64,000 nt of DNA from an uncultured Vampirovibrio sp. (GTDB lineage Bacteria; Cyanobacteriota; Vampirovibrionia; Gastranaerophilales; Gastranaerophilaceae): contig CAJTNR010000007.1 in assembly GCA_910577635.1 (NCBI GenBank), positions 20,485 to 84,484 on the forward strand, written 5' to 3'. Below, piece after piece: positions 33,991 to 41,748 of the stretch. The stretch's first letter is position 1; every line of letters starts with the position of its first letter. The notes below the pieces were generated by a model. That model saw only the letters and a list, made by a program, of their open reading frames with translations. It was not told where the DNA came from and ran no database searches. The translations under genes and the position numbers were made by a program.

Positions 33991-34866
33991 ATGGCTTTAA
34001 CTTTTCAAGAATTAATACTTAATCTTTCCAAATTTTGGTCTGATAATGGCTGCGTTATTCAACAGCCTTATGATATTGAAAAAGGCGCAAGCACAATGAA
34101 TCCTGCTACTTTTTTAAGAGCACTTGGACCAGAGCCTTTTAGCTGTGCTATGGTAGAACCCTGCAGGCGACCAACTGATGCCAGGTACGGTGAAAACCCT
34201 AATCGCCTGGGTCACTACTTCCAATATCAAGTAATTCTAAAACCTTCCTGCGACAATGCTCAAGACCTTTATTTGAATTCACTATCAGCTATGGGAATTG
34301 ATTTAAACAAACACGATGTAAGATTTGTTGAAGACAACTGGGAATCACCAACCCTTGGTGCAGCAGGAGTCGGCTGGGAAGTTTGGCTGGATGGCATGGA
34401 AATTACCCAATTCACTTACTTTCAGCAAGTCGGAGGATTGGAAGTAAAGCCTGTTGTACTTGAAATTACATATGGATTGGAAAGAATCGCAATGTATTTA
34501 CAGAATGTTGACAGTGTCTTTGATATTAATTGGAATAATGCATTAAAGTATGGTGATATCTATTTGCAAAATGAAATCGAACAATCTAAATATAATTTTG
34601 AATATTCAAGCGCAGATAGTCTTTTTCAACTTTTTGATTTAGCCTATAAAGAAGCAAATAACTGCATGGATAACAACATTGTACTCCCTGCTTATGATTG
34701 GGTTTTAAAGTGTTCACACACCTTTAATTTACTAGATGCCAGAGGGGTTATAAGCAAAGACGAACGTATCAATTATATAAATAGAGTCCGTACACTGGCT
34801 TCTCGTGTTGCGCAGCTATATGTAAAACAAAGAGAAAGTCTTAACTTCCCTTTAATTAAAAAATAG
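33991..34866 (+). CDS. glyQ: Glycyl-tRNA synthetase alpha subunit
   Basis: Catalytic subunit of the bacterial alpha2beta2 glycyl-tRNA synthetase. Seen: FQELILNLSKFWSDNGCVIQQPYD at the N-terminus, MNPATFLRALGPEPF, EPCRRPTDARYGENPNRLGH, and DNWESPTLGAAGVGWEVWLDGMEITQFTYFQQ. Length of 291 aa is full. The beta subunit gene (glyS), normally adjacent, is not here; two amino acid permeases follow instead. Either glyS is elsewhere or the organism has an unusual arrangement. In a tightly spaced run with aroF. Confidence 0.97.
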   Translation: MALTFQELILNLSKFWSDNGCVIQQPYDIEKGASTMNPATFLRALGPEPFSCAMVEPCRRPTDARYGENPNRLGHYFQYQVILKPSCDNAQDLYLNSLSAMGIDLNKHDVRFVEDNWESPTLGAAGVGWEVWLDGMEITQFTYFQQVGGLEVKPVVLEITYGLERIAMYLQNVDSVFDINWNNALKYGDIYLQNEIEQSKYNFEYSSADSLFQLFDLAYKEANNCMDNNIVLPAYDWVLKCSHTFNLLDARGVISKDERINYINRVRTLASRVAQLYVKQRESLNFPLIKK

Positions 34867-34877
34867 AGAGATAAAAA

Positions 34878-36461
34878 ATGAGCAATAACAACGAACTTGA
34901 GTCATTCTCAAATAAAAATGAACTCAATACAATATCTAAGTTTGTAAAAAATTTAACAACAATAAAAAATCCAGATGAAATGATTAAACAAGCCCAAAAA
35001 GGCGGGCTTAAAAAGACACTTGGAGCTTTCGATTTAATAATCCTCGGGGTAGGTGCAATCATTGGAAGCGGAATTTTTACAGTAGTAGGAATAGCAGCAG
35101 CAGGGTCTGCTGAGTCCGCTGGAGCAGGTCCCGGGCTTATTATTTCAATGATTCTTGCTTCTTTAGCCTGTGTTTTTTCAGCTCTTTGTTATAGCGAATT
35201 TGCTTCAATGATTCCTGTAGCAGGTAGTGCTTATTTATACACCTATGCTACAATGGGTGAATTTATGGCCTGGATTATAGGCTGGGTTCTAATGCTTGAA
35301 TATATTGTCGGATATATTGCAGTAGTTAGCGCCTGGAGCGGTTACTTTATGCAGTTTTTAAGGGGTTTTTCAAAATTCCTTCCTGATTTTATTGTAAATC
35401 CTCCAATTTATCTGATACACGATTATACAACTGTGGTTAGAGAATTAAGCAGTGATGGTATTGATCCAAGCACGGTTATTCCGACGTTTTTAGGGATACC
35501 AATTTGTGTTAATATCCCAGGAATCATAATCACTATAATAATTATTGCTTTTTTAATTAAAGGCATGCAGGAATCAACAAAAATGGCTGGTTTAATGGTT
35601 ATAATTAAACTTGGCGTAGTGGCTATGTTTGTTATTACAGGAGCTTTCTATATAAAGCCTCAAAACTGGACACCTTTTGCCCCTAATGGTTTAGAGGGTA
35701 TTTTTATGGGTGCTTTTATAATATTTTTTGCCTATATTGGTTTTGATGCTATTGCAACAGCTGCTGAGGAAACGAAAAATCCGCAAAAAAACCTGCCGAT
35801 AGGAATTATTGGCTCTCTTGGCGTCTGTACAGTTGTCTATGTTCTTGTAGCTCTTGTTTTAACAGGGGTTGTACCTATTGATAAAATTGATGTACACGCT
35901 CCAATTGCTTCTGCTATGACTATGGTAGGTCAAAACTGGGTTGCAGGATTAATATCAATAGGTGCTTTAACAGGTTTAACCTCGGTTTTATTGGTTTTAA
36001 TGCTGGCTGCAACAAGAATTCTATATGCAATGAGCAGAGATAGATTCTTGCCTTCGGTTCTGCAAACACTGCATCCCAAATTTAAAACTCCTTGTATTCT
36101 AACAATATTTGTAGGAATAATTTGTATTATAGGTTCAATTCTTCTTAATATCTCAACAGCTGCAGAATTATGTAATTTTGGAACTTTTGCTTCTTTTATA
36201 ATAGTTTGTGTTGCAGTTCTAATCCTAAGAAAAATTGACCCTGATCGCCCGCGTCCTTTTAAGGTTCCCTTGTCTCCTTTTTTGCCGATTCTGGGGATAC
36301 TTTGCTGCGGAGGCTTAATGATTTATTCAATGCAATTTTTAAAGACATCAAGAATACTTTTTCCAATCTGGGTAATACTTGGTATTGCATTCTATTTTCT
36401 ATATGGCTATAAAGAACAAAGAAAAGCCCAAAATGAAACCAAAGAGGTAAATAATGGTTAA
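34878..36461 (+). CDS. APC-family amino acid permease 1 (527 aa)
   Basis: Twelve-or-more-helix transporter of the amino acid-polyamine-organocation superfamily, closest in layout to cationic amino acid transporters (CAT/YfnA). Seen: a cytoplasmic N-terminus to residue 40, then TLGAFDLIILGVGAIIGSGIFTVVG, the classic first-helix motif with a broken GSG, SALCYSEFASMIPVAGSAYLYTYATMGEF, FFAYIGFDAIATAAEETKNPQKNLP, and ATRILYAMSRDRFLP. A 60-residue loop lies near 170-210. Substrate unknown. Neighbouring second permease is about half identical, so the pair arose by tandem duplication. Confidence 0.88.
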   Translation: MSNNNELESFSNKNELNTISKFVKNLTTIKNPDEMIKQAQKGGLKKTLGAFDLIILGVGAIIGSGIFTVVGIAAAGSAESAGAGPGLIISMILASLACVFSALCYSEFASMIPVAGSAYLYTYATMGEFMAWIIGWVLMLEYIVGYIAVVSAWSGYFMQFLRGFSKFLPDFIVNPPIYLIHDYTTVVRELSSDGIDPSTVIPTFLGIPICVNIPGIIITIIIIAFLIKGMQESTKMAGLMVIIKLGVVAMFVITGAFYIKPQNWTPFAPNGLEGIFMGAFIIFFAYIGFDAIATAAEETKNPQKNLPIGIIGSLGVCTVVYVLVALVLTGVVPIDKIDVHAPIASAMTMVGQNWVAGLISIGALTGLTSVLLVLMLAATRILYAMSRDRFLPSVLQTLHPKFKTPCILTIFVGIICIIGSILLNISTAAELCNFGTFASFIIVCVAVLILRKIDPDRPRPFKVPLSPFLPILGILCCGGLMIYSMQFLKTSRILFPIWVILGIAFYFLYGYKEQRKAQNETKEVNNG

Positions 36462-37959
36462 AAAATTAATATCTAATTTATTAACCAGAAAAACCGCAAA
36501 ACAACTTATTGAAAGGGCAAAATCCGGTTCACTCAAAAAAACACTTGATGTTTGCGACCTTTTTACAATAGGGATAGGTGCTGTTGTAGGAACCGGAATT
36601 CTAACAATAATCGGAACCGCAATTCAAGGCGGACCAGAAAGCTTAGGAGCAGGGCCCGGGATTATAATATCAATGGTTTTAGCTGCTTTTGCCTGTGTTT
36701 TTTCGGCTCTTTGCTATAGTGAAATTGCCTCAATAATTCCTGTTTCAGGAAGTGTTTATACTTATACTTATGCTACTTTAGGGGAATTTTGCGCTTGGAT
36801 TGTAGGCTGGGTTTTAATGCTTAACTATGTAATTGGGAATATTACAGTTTCAAGTTCTTGGTGCGGATATCTAACACAGCTTTTAAAAGGATTTTCAGCT
36901 CATCTTCCCTCTTTTATAGTTAACTTTCCGCTCTGGTTGAGATGTGACATTAGAACAATTTATACAATAAGTGAAAAATATGGATTAGATGTACACACTC
37001 AAATGCCTTTTATATTCGATAGAATCCCTTTTGCAATTAATTTACCTGTAGTTTTTCTAACAATTTTTTCAACATTAATTCTAATTAAAGGCATAAAAGA
37101 ATCTACAAGATTTGCTTCAATTATGGTTTGTTTGAATTTATTAACAATATTTTCTTTTATTGCAGTTGGAGCTTTCTATATTAAACCTCAAAACTGGATT
37201 CCATTTGCGCCTAATGGTCTAGAAGGCATCTTAATGGGTACTTTTATAATATTTTTTGCATATATTGGATTTGATGCAGTTTCAGCAGCTGCCGAGGAAG
37301 CAAAAAACCCGCAAAAAGATTTACCAATCGCAATTCTAGGTACACTTTCTTTTTGCACAGTACTATATGTCTTAGTAGCGCTTGTTTTAACAGGAATTGT
37401 ACCTATTAATCAAATTAATGCGACTGCTCCGATTGCAGCAGCACTTCATATGATAAACAAAGACTTTTTATCCGGTTTTATTTCCACTGCTGCTGTTTGT
37501 GCTCTGGCTTCTGTGTTTTTAATTTGTCAATTAGCTGCCACAAGAATACTTTATGCTATGAGCAGAGACAAGTTTCTTCCAAGGACATTAAGAGCAATTC
37601 ATAAAAAACACAGAACTCCCCATGTAATGACAATAATTGTTGGGTTGGTAATTATTATTTGCAGTTTGTTTATGGATCTTAATATATCGGCTCAATTATG
37701 CAACTATGGAACTTTTACATCTTTAATTGCGATTTGTATAGCTGTAATTATTCTAAGAAAAACAGAACCCAATTTAAATAGACCTTTTAGGGTCCCTTTT
37801 GTACCTTTATTTCCAATATTAGGAATTATAACTTGTTCTGCTCTTGTTATTTACTCTTTTAAGCAGTTATCAACCAGTGTTCTTATGTTTTTCTTGTGGA
37901 TTGTAATAGGAATTATAATCTACTTTGGGTTTAGTTATAGAAACTTAAGAAAAAAATAA
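36454..37959 (+). CDS. APC-family amino acid permease 2 (501 aa)
   Basis: Tandem paralog of the previous gene, with the same signatures: DVCDLFTIGIGAVVGTGILTIIG (GTG in place of GSG), ALCYSEIASIIPVSGSVYTYTYATLGEF, FFAYIGFDAVSAAAEEAKNPQKDLP, and ATRILYAMSRDKFLP. It lacks about 25 N-terminal residues of the first permease. The start overlaps the previous stop by 8 bp, so translation is coupled. The altered helix-1 motif and changes around the substrate site suggest a different amino acid, but this is inference. It converges on fliT with 1 bp between the stops. Confidence 0.87.
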   Translation: MVKKLISNLLTRKTAKQLIERAKSGSLKKTLDVCDLFTIGIGAVVGTGILTIIGTAIQGGPESLGAGPGIIISMVLAAFACVFSALCYSEIASIIPVSGSVYTYTYATLGEFCAWIVGWVLMLNYVIGNITVSSSWCGYLTQLLKGFSAHLPSFIVNFPLWLRCDIRTIYTISEKYGLDVHTQMPFIFDRIPFAINLPVVFLTIFSTLILIKGIKESTRFASIMVCLNLLTIFSFIAVGAFYIKPQNWIPFAPNGLEGILMGTFIIFFAYIGFDAVSAAAEEAKNPQKDLPIAILGTLSFCTVLYVLVALVLTGIVPINQINATAPIAAALHMINKDFLSGFISTAAVCALASVFLICQLAATRILYAMSRDKFLPRTLRAIHKKHRTPHVMTIIVGLVIIICSLFMDLNISAQLCNYGTFTSLIAICIAVIILRKTEPNLNRPFRVPFVPLFPILGIITCSALVIYSFKQLSTSVLMFFLWIVIGIIIYFGFSYRNLRKK

Positions 37960-37960
37960 A

Positions 37961-38341
37961 TTAATCAATATCTTTAATATCTATTGTAGAAACAGAATCT
38001 TTAATTAAAGGTTCATAGGTTTTTAAAACCTTTTTAACCTTCTTAACCTTAACCAAATCTTTAAGAAGTTTGTTTTTTAATTCCTTAATTAATAGAATAT
38101 TCTCTTTTTCAAGTTCAATTAACTCGAGTCTTGTTTTATAAAGCTCCTCATTTTCTTTGATTTGTTCAAGACGAGGTTTTTCAAAGTGGATTATTTGTCT
38201 TAGCAAACTTTCTTTTTGCTGAATTGCAATATCAACACTTTCCCAGTCGTTGGAATTAACTAAATTTTTTATTTGCAAATTTGCCTTTAAAAACTTGTCG
38301 TATAGGAGTTTTAAATGATTGTAATCATTAATTCCAAGCAC
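37961..38341 (-). CDS. fliT: FliT-like flagellar chaperone (126 aa)
   Basis: A small all-helical protein with long charged heptad runs (ENILLIKELKNKLLKDLVKV). Sequence alone does not identify it, but its place directly after fliS, size and helical content fit FliT-type export chaperones for the filament cap protein. The start is GTG, 2 nt after the fliS stop, and its ribosome site GAGGAAG lies inside the acidic tail codons of fliS, so the two are coupled. FliT identity is inferred from context. Confidence 0.6.
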   Translation of the reverse strand: MLGINDYNHLKLLYDKFLKANLQIKNLVNSNDWESVDIAIQQKESLLRQIIHFEKPRLEQIKENEELYKTRLELIELEKENILLIKELKNKLLKDLVKVKKVKKVLKTYEPLIKDSVSTIDIKDID

Positions 38342-38343
38342 AG

Positions 38344-38781
38344 TTATTCTTCCTCGTCTTCTTCATCTTCATCATCATAATAATCAATGCTCTGAGCTTG
38401 CGTCTGCTCTTTTTGAGCAAGAACAATTGCTTTTTCCCAGGTGGCTTTTAAACTTTTTAAATACTTCAAAACTTCATCAATCGGCTCTATCTCTCTTTTC
38501 ATATTAGCCTGAATCAATCGGCGGATAAAGTATTCATATAAGCTTGTAAGGTTGTCAACAAGCTGGGGCGCAACTTCTCTATCAAGTGAATTAATAAACT
38601 CCTGGATAATATTCTGCGCTCCCATTAAGCTATTGTGTGCATTTTCAATCTCATTATTATTAATAGCAGCTTTTGCTTTATTTAAAAACTGGATAGCTCC
38701 ATCGTAGAGCATTATTAGTATTTGTTCTCTTGATGCTGTTTCAATACTTGCTTTTTGATACTGTTTAACATATTGGTTCAT
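38344..38781 (-). CDS. fliS: Flagellar export chaperone FliS
   Basis: Binds flagellin in the cytoplasm and keeps it unpolymerised until export. Seen: an N-terminal QYQKASIETASREQILIMLYDGAIQFLNKA (the family's helix 1-2 with the LI-x-MLYDGA signature), AQNIIQEFINSLDREVAP, and LYEYFIRRLIQANMKREIEPI. A distinct acidic tail, DYYDDEDEEDEEE, ends the protein at 145 aa. It lies between flaG and fliT, 3 nt from flaG. Flagellin and fliD are not in the window. Confidence 0.93.
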   Translation of the reverse strand: MNQYVKQYQKASIETASREQILIMLYDGAIQFLNKAKAAINNNEIENAHNSLMGAQNIIQEFINSLDREVAPQLVDNLTSLYEYFIRRLIQANMKREIEPIDEVLKYLKSLKATWEKAIVLAQKEQTQAQSIDYYDDEDEEDEEE

Positions 38782-38784
38782 TTT

Positions 38785-39189
38785 TTAAAATTTCCTATTG
38801 ACAATCGCACCCTTGGGCTCCGGCAAAAAGTTAATAAACCGGGCAAGTTCAGATGCATTGATTTTTTGTATGATATTATTGCTGGATTTTTCAACGATCA
38901 AAAGTTCATCTTCATCCACTAAAATAGAATACTTATCAACTTTAGATAAATCATATTTTACTGTGGATTCCTGAATATTTGTTTCACTATTTTTGTCTTG
39001 TTGAGAAAAATCCTCATTATAATTTTGGTCATGGTCTTTTTGTTTGTTAGACAGCACCCTTTGACTTTGTGACAATCCATCAACTATTTTTTTTTCACTA
39101 AAATTAGTTTTATTAGAATTGTTCAACTCGCTGGAATTATTATCAGGAGTGATTCTTAGCTGATTTATTGAAATACCTTCTAAGCCCAT
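38785..39189 (-). CDS. flaG: FlaG-like flagellar protein (134 aa)
   Basis: The C-terminal 50 residues (DKYSILVDEDELLIVEKSSN and IIQKINASELARFINFLPEP) follow the FlaG pattern of a two-strand segment, IxxIxxxE and a final L-P/G stretch. The first 80 residues are polar, disordered and N/S/Q rich. FlaG proteins influence filament length. Position directly upstream of fliS supports the assignment. Start follows GAAAGAGAAAATC. The family match is moderate. Confidence 0.7.
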   Translation of the reverse strand: MGLEGISINQLRITPDNNSSELNNSNKTNFSEKKIVDGLSQSQRVLSNKQKDHDQNYNEDFSQQDKNSETNIQESTVKYDLSKVDKYSILVDEDELLIVEKSSNNIIQKINASELARFINFLPEPKGAIVNRKF

Positions 39190-39305
39190 GATTTTCTCTT
39201 TCGTAAACTATTATAACTTATTTCACATATCACTTAATAAATTATATAATGTATTTATAAAAAAAACCAGATTATGTATAATAAAATACAAAAGGAATTA
39301 TAAAA

Positions 39306-40058
39306 ATGCAAAAAATGTCTGATTTATTTATTCAAAATATCCAAAACATGCCTATTTGGGCAAAACAAGTTATCGCAAAAGAAATAACAAATGATATTGT
39401 AAAAAAATTATCCGATTTTGCAGAACTTATGCAAATGGATGACTTGTTCCAATATTTAAAACCAAAAATTACCTTTAAAGGTAAACAAGAACTTCAAGAT
39501 AAAACACTAAACCTATCTGAAGCTTATTATTTATTCTTAAAAGATTTGGTGGATGAAAACACGATTTTTGAAACAACAATCAAAAATAACTGGACTCTAG
39601 CTGATACTTCCAAGATGTTTATTCGCCTTGGAGAAGAAGAATTTGTGTCTGTTCCTGATTGGCAAAAAAATAAAAATGTTGCTATGGCAATGTTTTTATC
39701 AGGAAAAATTAAAACAGGCGAGTTTTTAAAGAAAATTGGAAAAATTGACGCTAATCAGCTGGAACAAGCAATTAGATACCAAAAACAATTAAATGAAGAA
39801 GGGCGCCATATTAAAATGGCAAGCATTCTAATTAAAATGGGTTTTATTACCGACAAAGGGCTTGATAGTCTTTTAATTCTCAAAGACGAAGCAAAAAAAC
39901 GTCTTTCTTTAGGAATCGGATTCACTTCAATTAAGTGCGACAATCCTCAAGATAGTCAAAATCAGGTTTTAAGAATGCAAAAAGAACTGCAAAGACTTGA
40001 GAATGAAAATCTTATTATGAAAAAACGCCTTAAAAAACTTTTAAATATCAATGGCTAG
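39306..40058 (+). CDS. Protein with T2SSE N-domain-like segment (250 aa)
   Basis: Residues 135-195 (GEFLKKIGKIDANQLEQAIR and MASILIKMGFITDKGLDSLL) show two repeats of the LG-x-x-L-x-x-x-G-x-I-x-x-x-L pattern typical of the N-terminal domain of GspE/PilB secretion ATPases (MshEN-like, often c-di-GMP-binding). No ATPase domain is attached. The last 35 residues form a coiled coil (VLRMQKELQRLENENLIMKK). The N-terminal half is helical and unknown. Divergent from flaG and overlapping asparaginase by 8 bp. A regulatory role linked to flagella or pili is speculative. Confidence 0.65.
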   Translation: MQKMSDLFIQNIQNMPIWAKQVIAKEITNDIVKKLSDFAELMQMDDLFQYLKPKITFKGKQELQDKTLNLSEAYYLFLKDLVDENTIFETTIKNNWTLADTSKMFIRLGEEEFVSVPDWQKNKNVAMAMFLSGKIKTGEFLKKIGKIDANQLEQAIRYQKQLNEEGRHIKMASILIKMGFITDKGLDSLLILKDEAKKRLSLGIGFTSIKCDNPQDSQNQVLRMQKELQRLENENLIMKKRLKKLLNING

Positions 40059-40992
40059 TATTTTAGAACCTCAAATATTATTATCAACAAAAAGACACGA
40101 AATTGTTGATTGCAGTTATTGGGGGAGCGTTTTTCTTGCTAATTCCAAAGGAATTTATAAACAAATTGGTTATGATAAAACAAAAATTTGTTTTATGCGC
40201 TCTTTGGCAAAACCGATTCAAACAAGCATTATTGCTGATTGTAATATTATTAATGATTATAAATTAGAAGATAAAGAAATAGCAATTTTTTGTGCTTCTC
40301 ATTCAGGAAGCAGACATCATATCAAGATTCTTAAAAATATTATAAAAAAACACAAACTAAAAGTTTCTGATTTGGAGCTCGTTTGTGCAAAACCTTTGGA
40401 TTTAAGGGGATTCAACGGCAGAAAAACAAAGCTTCATAATAATTGTAGCGCTAAACATATTATGATGATGCTTGTCTGCAAATATCTTGGTTTTGATTCA
40501 AGAAACTACACTAATGAAAATCATCCGCTCCAAAAATTAATTTTAAAAAAACAAAACGAACTATCAAATTACAATAGCACAATACTTACCTATGACGGGT
40601 GTTCAACACCACTATGGGGTTTACCTTTTGAAAAAATAATCGAGAGTTACTATAGTTTGTTTCATAATAGAAAATATGATATTATTATTAAGTCAATTAT
40701 AAACAATCCATACACTTATGGAGGTCATGATAGATTGGATACAGAAATTATCCAATTAAGCAAAAAAAGACTTTTTTCAAAAGTCGGTGCAGGCGGTTTT
40801 ATAATTGTGTATAACTTTAGTAAAGATGAAATTCTCTTGATTAAACTAACTCAGAATAATAATGCAATACGGAAGCTAATAACCCTGGATATTCTAAATA
40901 AACTAGGCTGGGTTAGAAGTGAGGTTTCTCAATGGGAATACAATCAAAAAAAACAAAAAGTTGCAAAATATTGTTACGAATTTCAAATTTAG
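40051..40992 (+). CDS. L-asparaginase (asparaginase II/AnsA family)
   Basis: Hydrolyses asparagine to aspartate and ammonia, family of the Rhizobium-type (thermolabile) asparaginase. Seen: MRSLAKPIQTSIIADCN (SRS/KPxQ motif), FCASHSGSRHHIKIL (CASHSGE motif), KLHNNCSAKHIMMMLVCKYL (HNCSGKH motif), HPLQKLILKK, and TYDGCSTPLWGLPF (DGCGxP). At 313 aa it is slightly short. Several motif glycines are replaced (NCSA for NCSG, GCST for GCGT), so activity should not be assumed. Translation coupled to the gene before it by an 8 bp overlap. Confidence 0.85.
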   Translation: MASILEPQILLSTKRHEIVDCSYWGSVFLANSKGIYKQIGYDKTKICFMRSLAKPIQTSIIADCNIINDYKLEDKEIAIFCASHSGSRHHIKILKNIIKKHKLKVSDLELVCAKPLDLRGFNGRKTKLHNNCSAKHIMMMLVCKYLGFDSRNYTNENHPLQKLILKKQNELSNYNSTILTYDGCSTPLWGLPFEKIIESYYSLFHNRKYDIIIKSIINNPYTYGGHDRLDTEIIQLSKKRLFSKVGAGGFIIVYNFSKDEILLIKLTQNNNAIRKLITLDILNKLGWVRSEVSQWEYNQKKQKVAKYCYEFQI

Positions 40993-41017
40993 TTAGGTTA
41001 AAAAGAAGTATTTGAGT

Positions 41018-41023
41018 TAGAAT
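41018..41023 (+). promoter_or_regulatory. -10 box before the DivIC-like gene (leaderless layout)
   Basis: TAGAAT ends 6 nt before the ATG at 41030, with no ribosome site between. Weak -35. Confidence 0.35.
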
Positions 41024-41029
41024 ATATTT

Positions 41030-41485
41030 ATGTCAGGTGCCAATTATTTAAATTTAAAATCAAGAGTTCAAAAACAACAGAAGAAAAAAATCCGAAAAAT
41101 CAGATTTTATCATTCTTTTCTAACGATAGTACTTTTGCTTTGTGTTTTTCAAATAAGCTACAGTGCGCTTTTGAATCTTGCTAAAATTGTAGTCTATCAA
41201 ACAAAAATTACAAAAGCACAGGATTTAAAAGTCCAGGCTGAAACAAGAAACAAACATTTAAAAAACGAAATTAAAAATTTTAGTTCAATGTATAAAGTTG
41301 AATCGATTGCAAGGAATAACCTTAAAATGGCTGCTAAAAATGAAGTTTTAATTATCATCAACCAGCCAAGCGAAGATTCTTCTAAAGTTTCAAGGCTTCC
41401 TGATAATAAAATTATCAAATTCTTCGAAAACTTTGCTTCTAAATTCAACTCGGATGTAACTGACAAAGTTCCTTATATTTACTAA
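41030..41485 (+). CDS. Septum formation initiator-like protein (FtsB/DivIC family)
   Basis: Bitopic cell-division protein type. A basic N-terminal cytoplasmic part (SRVQKQQKKKIRKIRFYHS) is followed by one membrane helix at about 31-53 (FLTIVLLLCVFQISYSALLN), then a periplasmic coiled coil (QAETRNKHLKNEIKNFSSMY) and the DivIC/FtsB end motif VESIARNNLKMAAKNEVLII. A 50-residue extension follows. In division complexes such proteins pair with FtsL and FtsQ. Neither partner is in this window. Confidence 0.78.
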   Translation: MSGANYLNLKSRVQKQQKKKIRKIRFYHSFLTIVLLLCVFQISYSALLNLAKIVVYQTKITKAQDLKVQAETRNKHLKNEIKNFSSMYKVESIARNNLKMAAKNEVLIIINQPSEDSSKVSRLPDNKIIKFFENFASKFNSDVTDKVPYIY

Positions 41486-41487
41486 AA

Positions 41488-41631
41488 CTACTTAACAACC
41501 TTAAGCGTTGTTTTTTTATCGCAAATATTAAGAATTGCACTCATAGCAAGTTTTCTTCTTTTTAACATCCCTTTAACAATTAAAGCATTGGAGCTGTAGT
41601 AATTTTTATTGCTTGATAGTATTTTAAACAT
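41488..41631 (-). CDS. Possible small basic protein (47 aa)
   Basis: Too short for routine gene calling. On the minus strand an ATG at 41631 opens MFKILSSNKNYYSSNALIVK and continues GMLKRRKLAMSAILNICDKK to a TAG at 41488. ACAGGT lies about 9 nt before the start as a weak ribosome site. It occupies most of the gap between the DivIC-like gene and trmFO and is basic and protein-like. Only moderate support. Confidence 0.35.
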   Translation of the reverse strand: MFKILSSNKNYYSSNALIVKGMLKRRKLAMSAILNICDKKTTLKVVK

Positions 41632-41736
41632 AATTTAACCTGTAGTTTGCTCTTATTTATTTTATCGGTACAATCAATCAATTTCTTTATATTTTATTAA
41701 GTAATATTAAGAAAAAATAAAAGAATATATAGGTTG

Positions 41737-41742
41737 TATAAT
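41737..41742 (+). promoter_or_regulatory. -10 box before trmFO (leaderless layout)
   Basis: TATAAT ends 6 nt before the ATG at 41749, preceded by no clear -35. No Shine-Dalgarno. The transcription start should fall at or next to the A of ATG. Confidence 0.45.
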
Positions 41743-41748
41743 AAAGAT

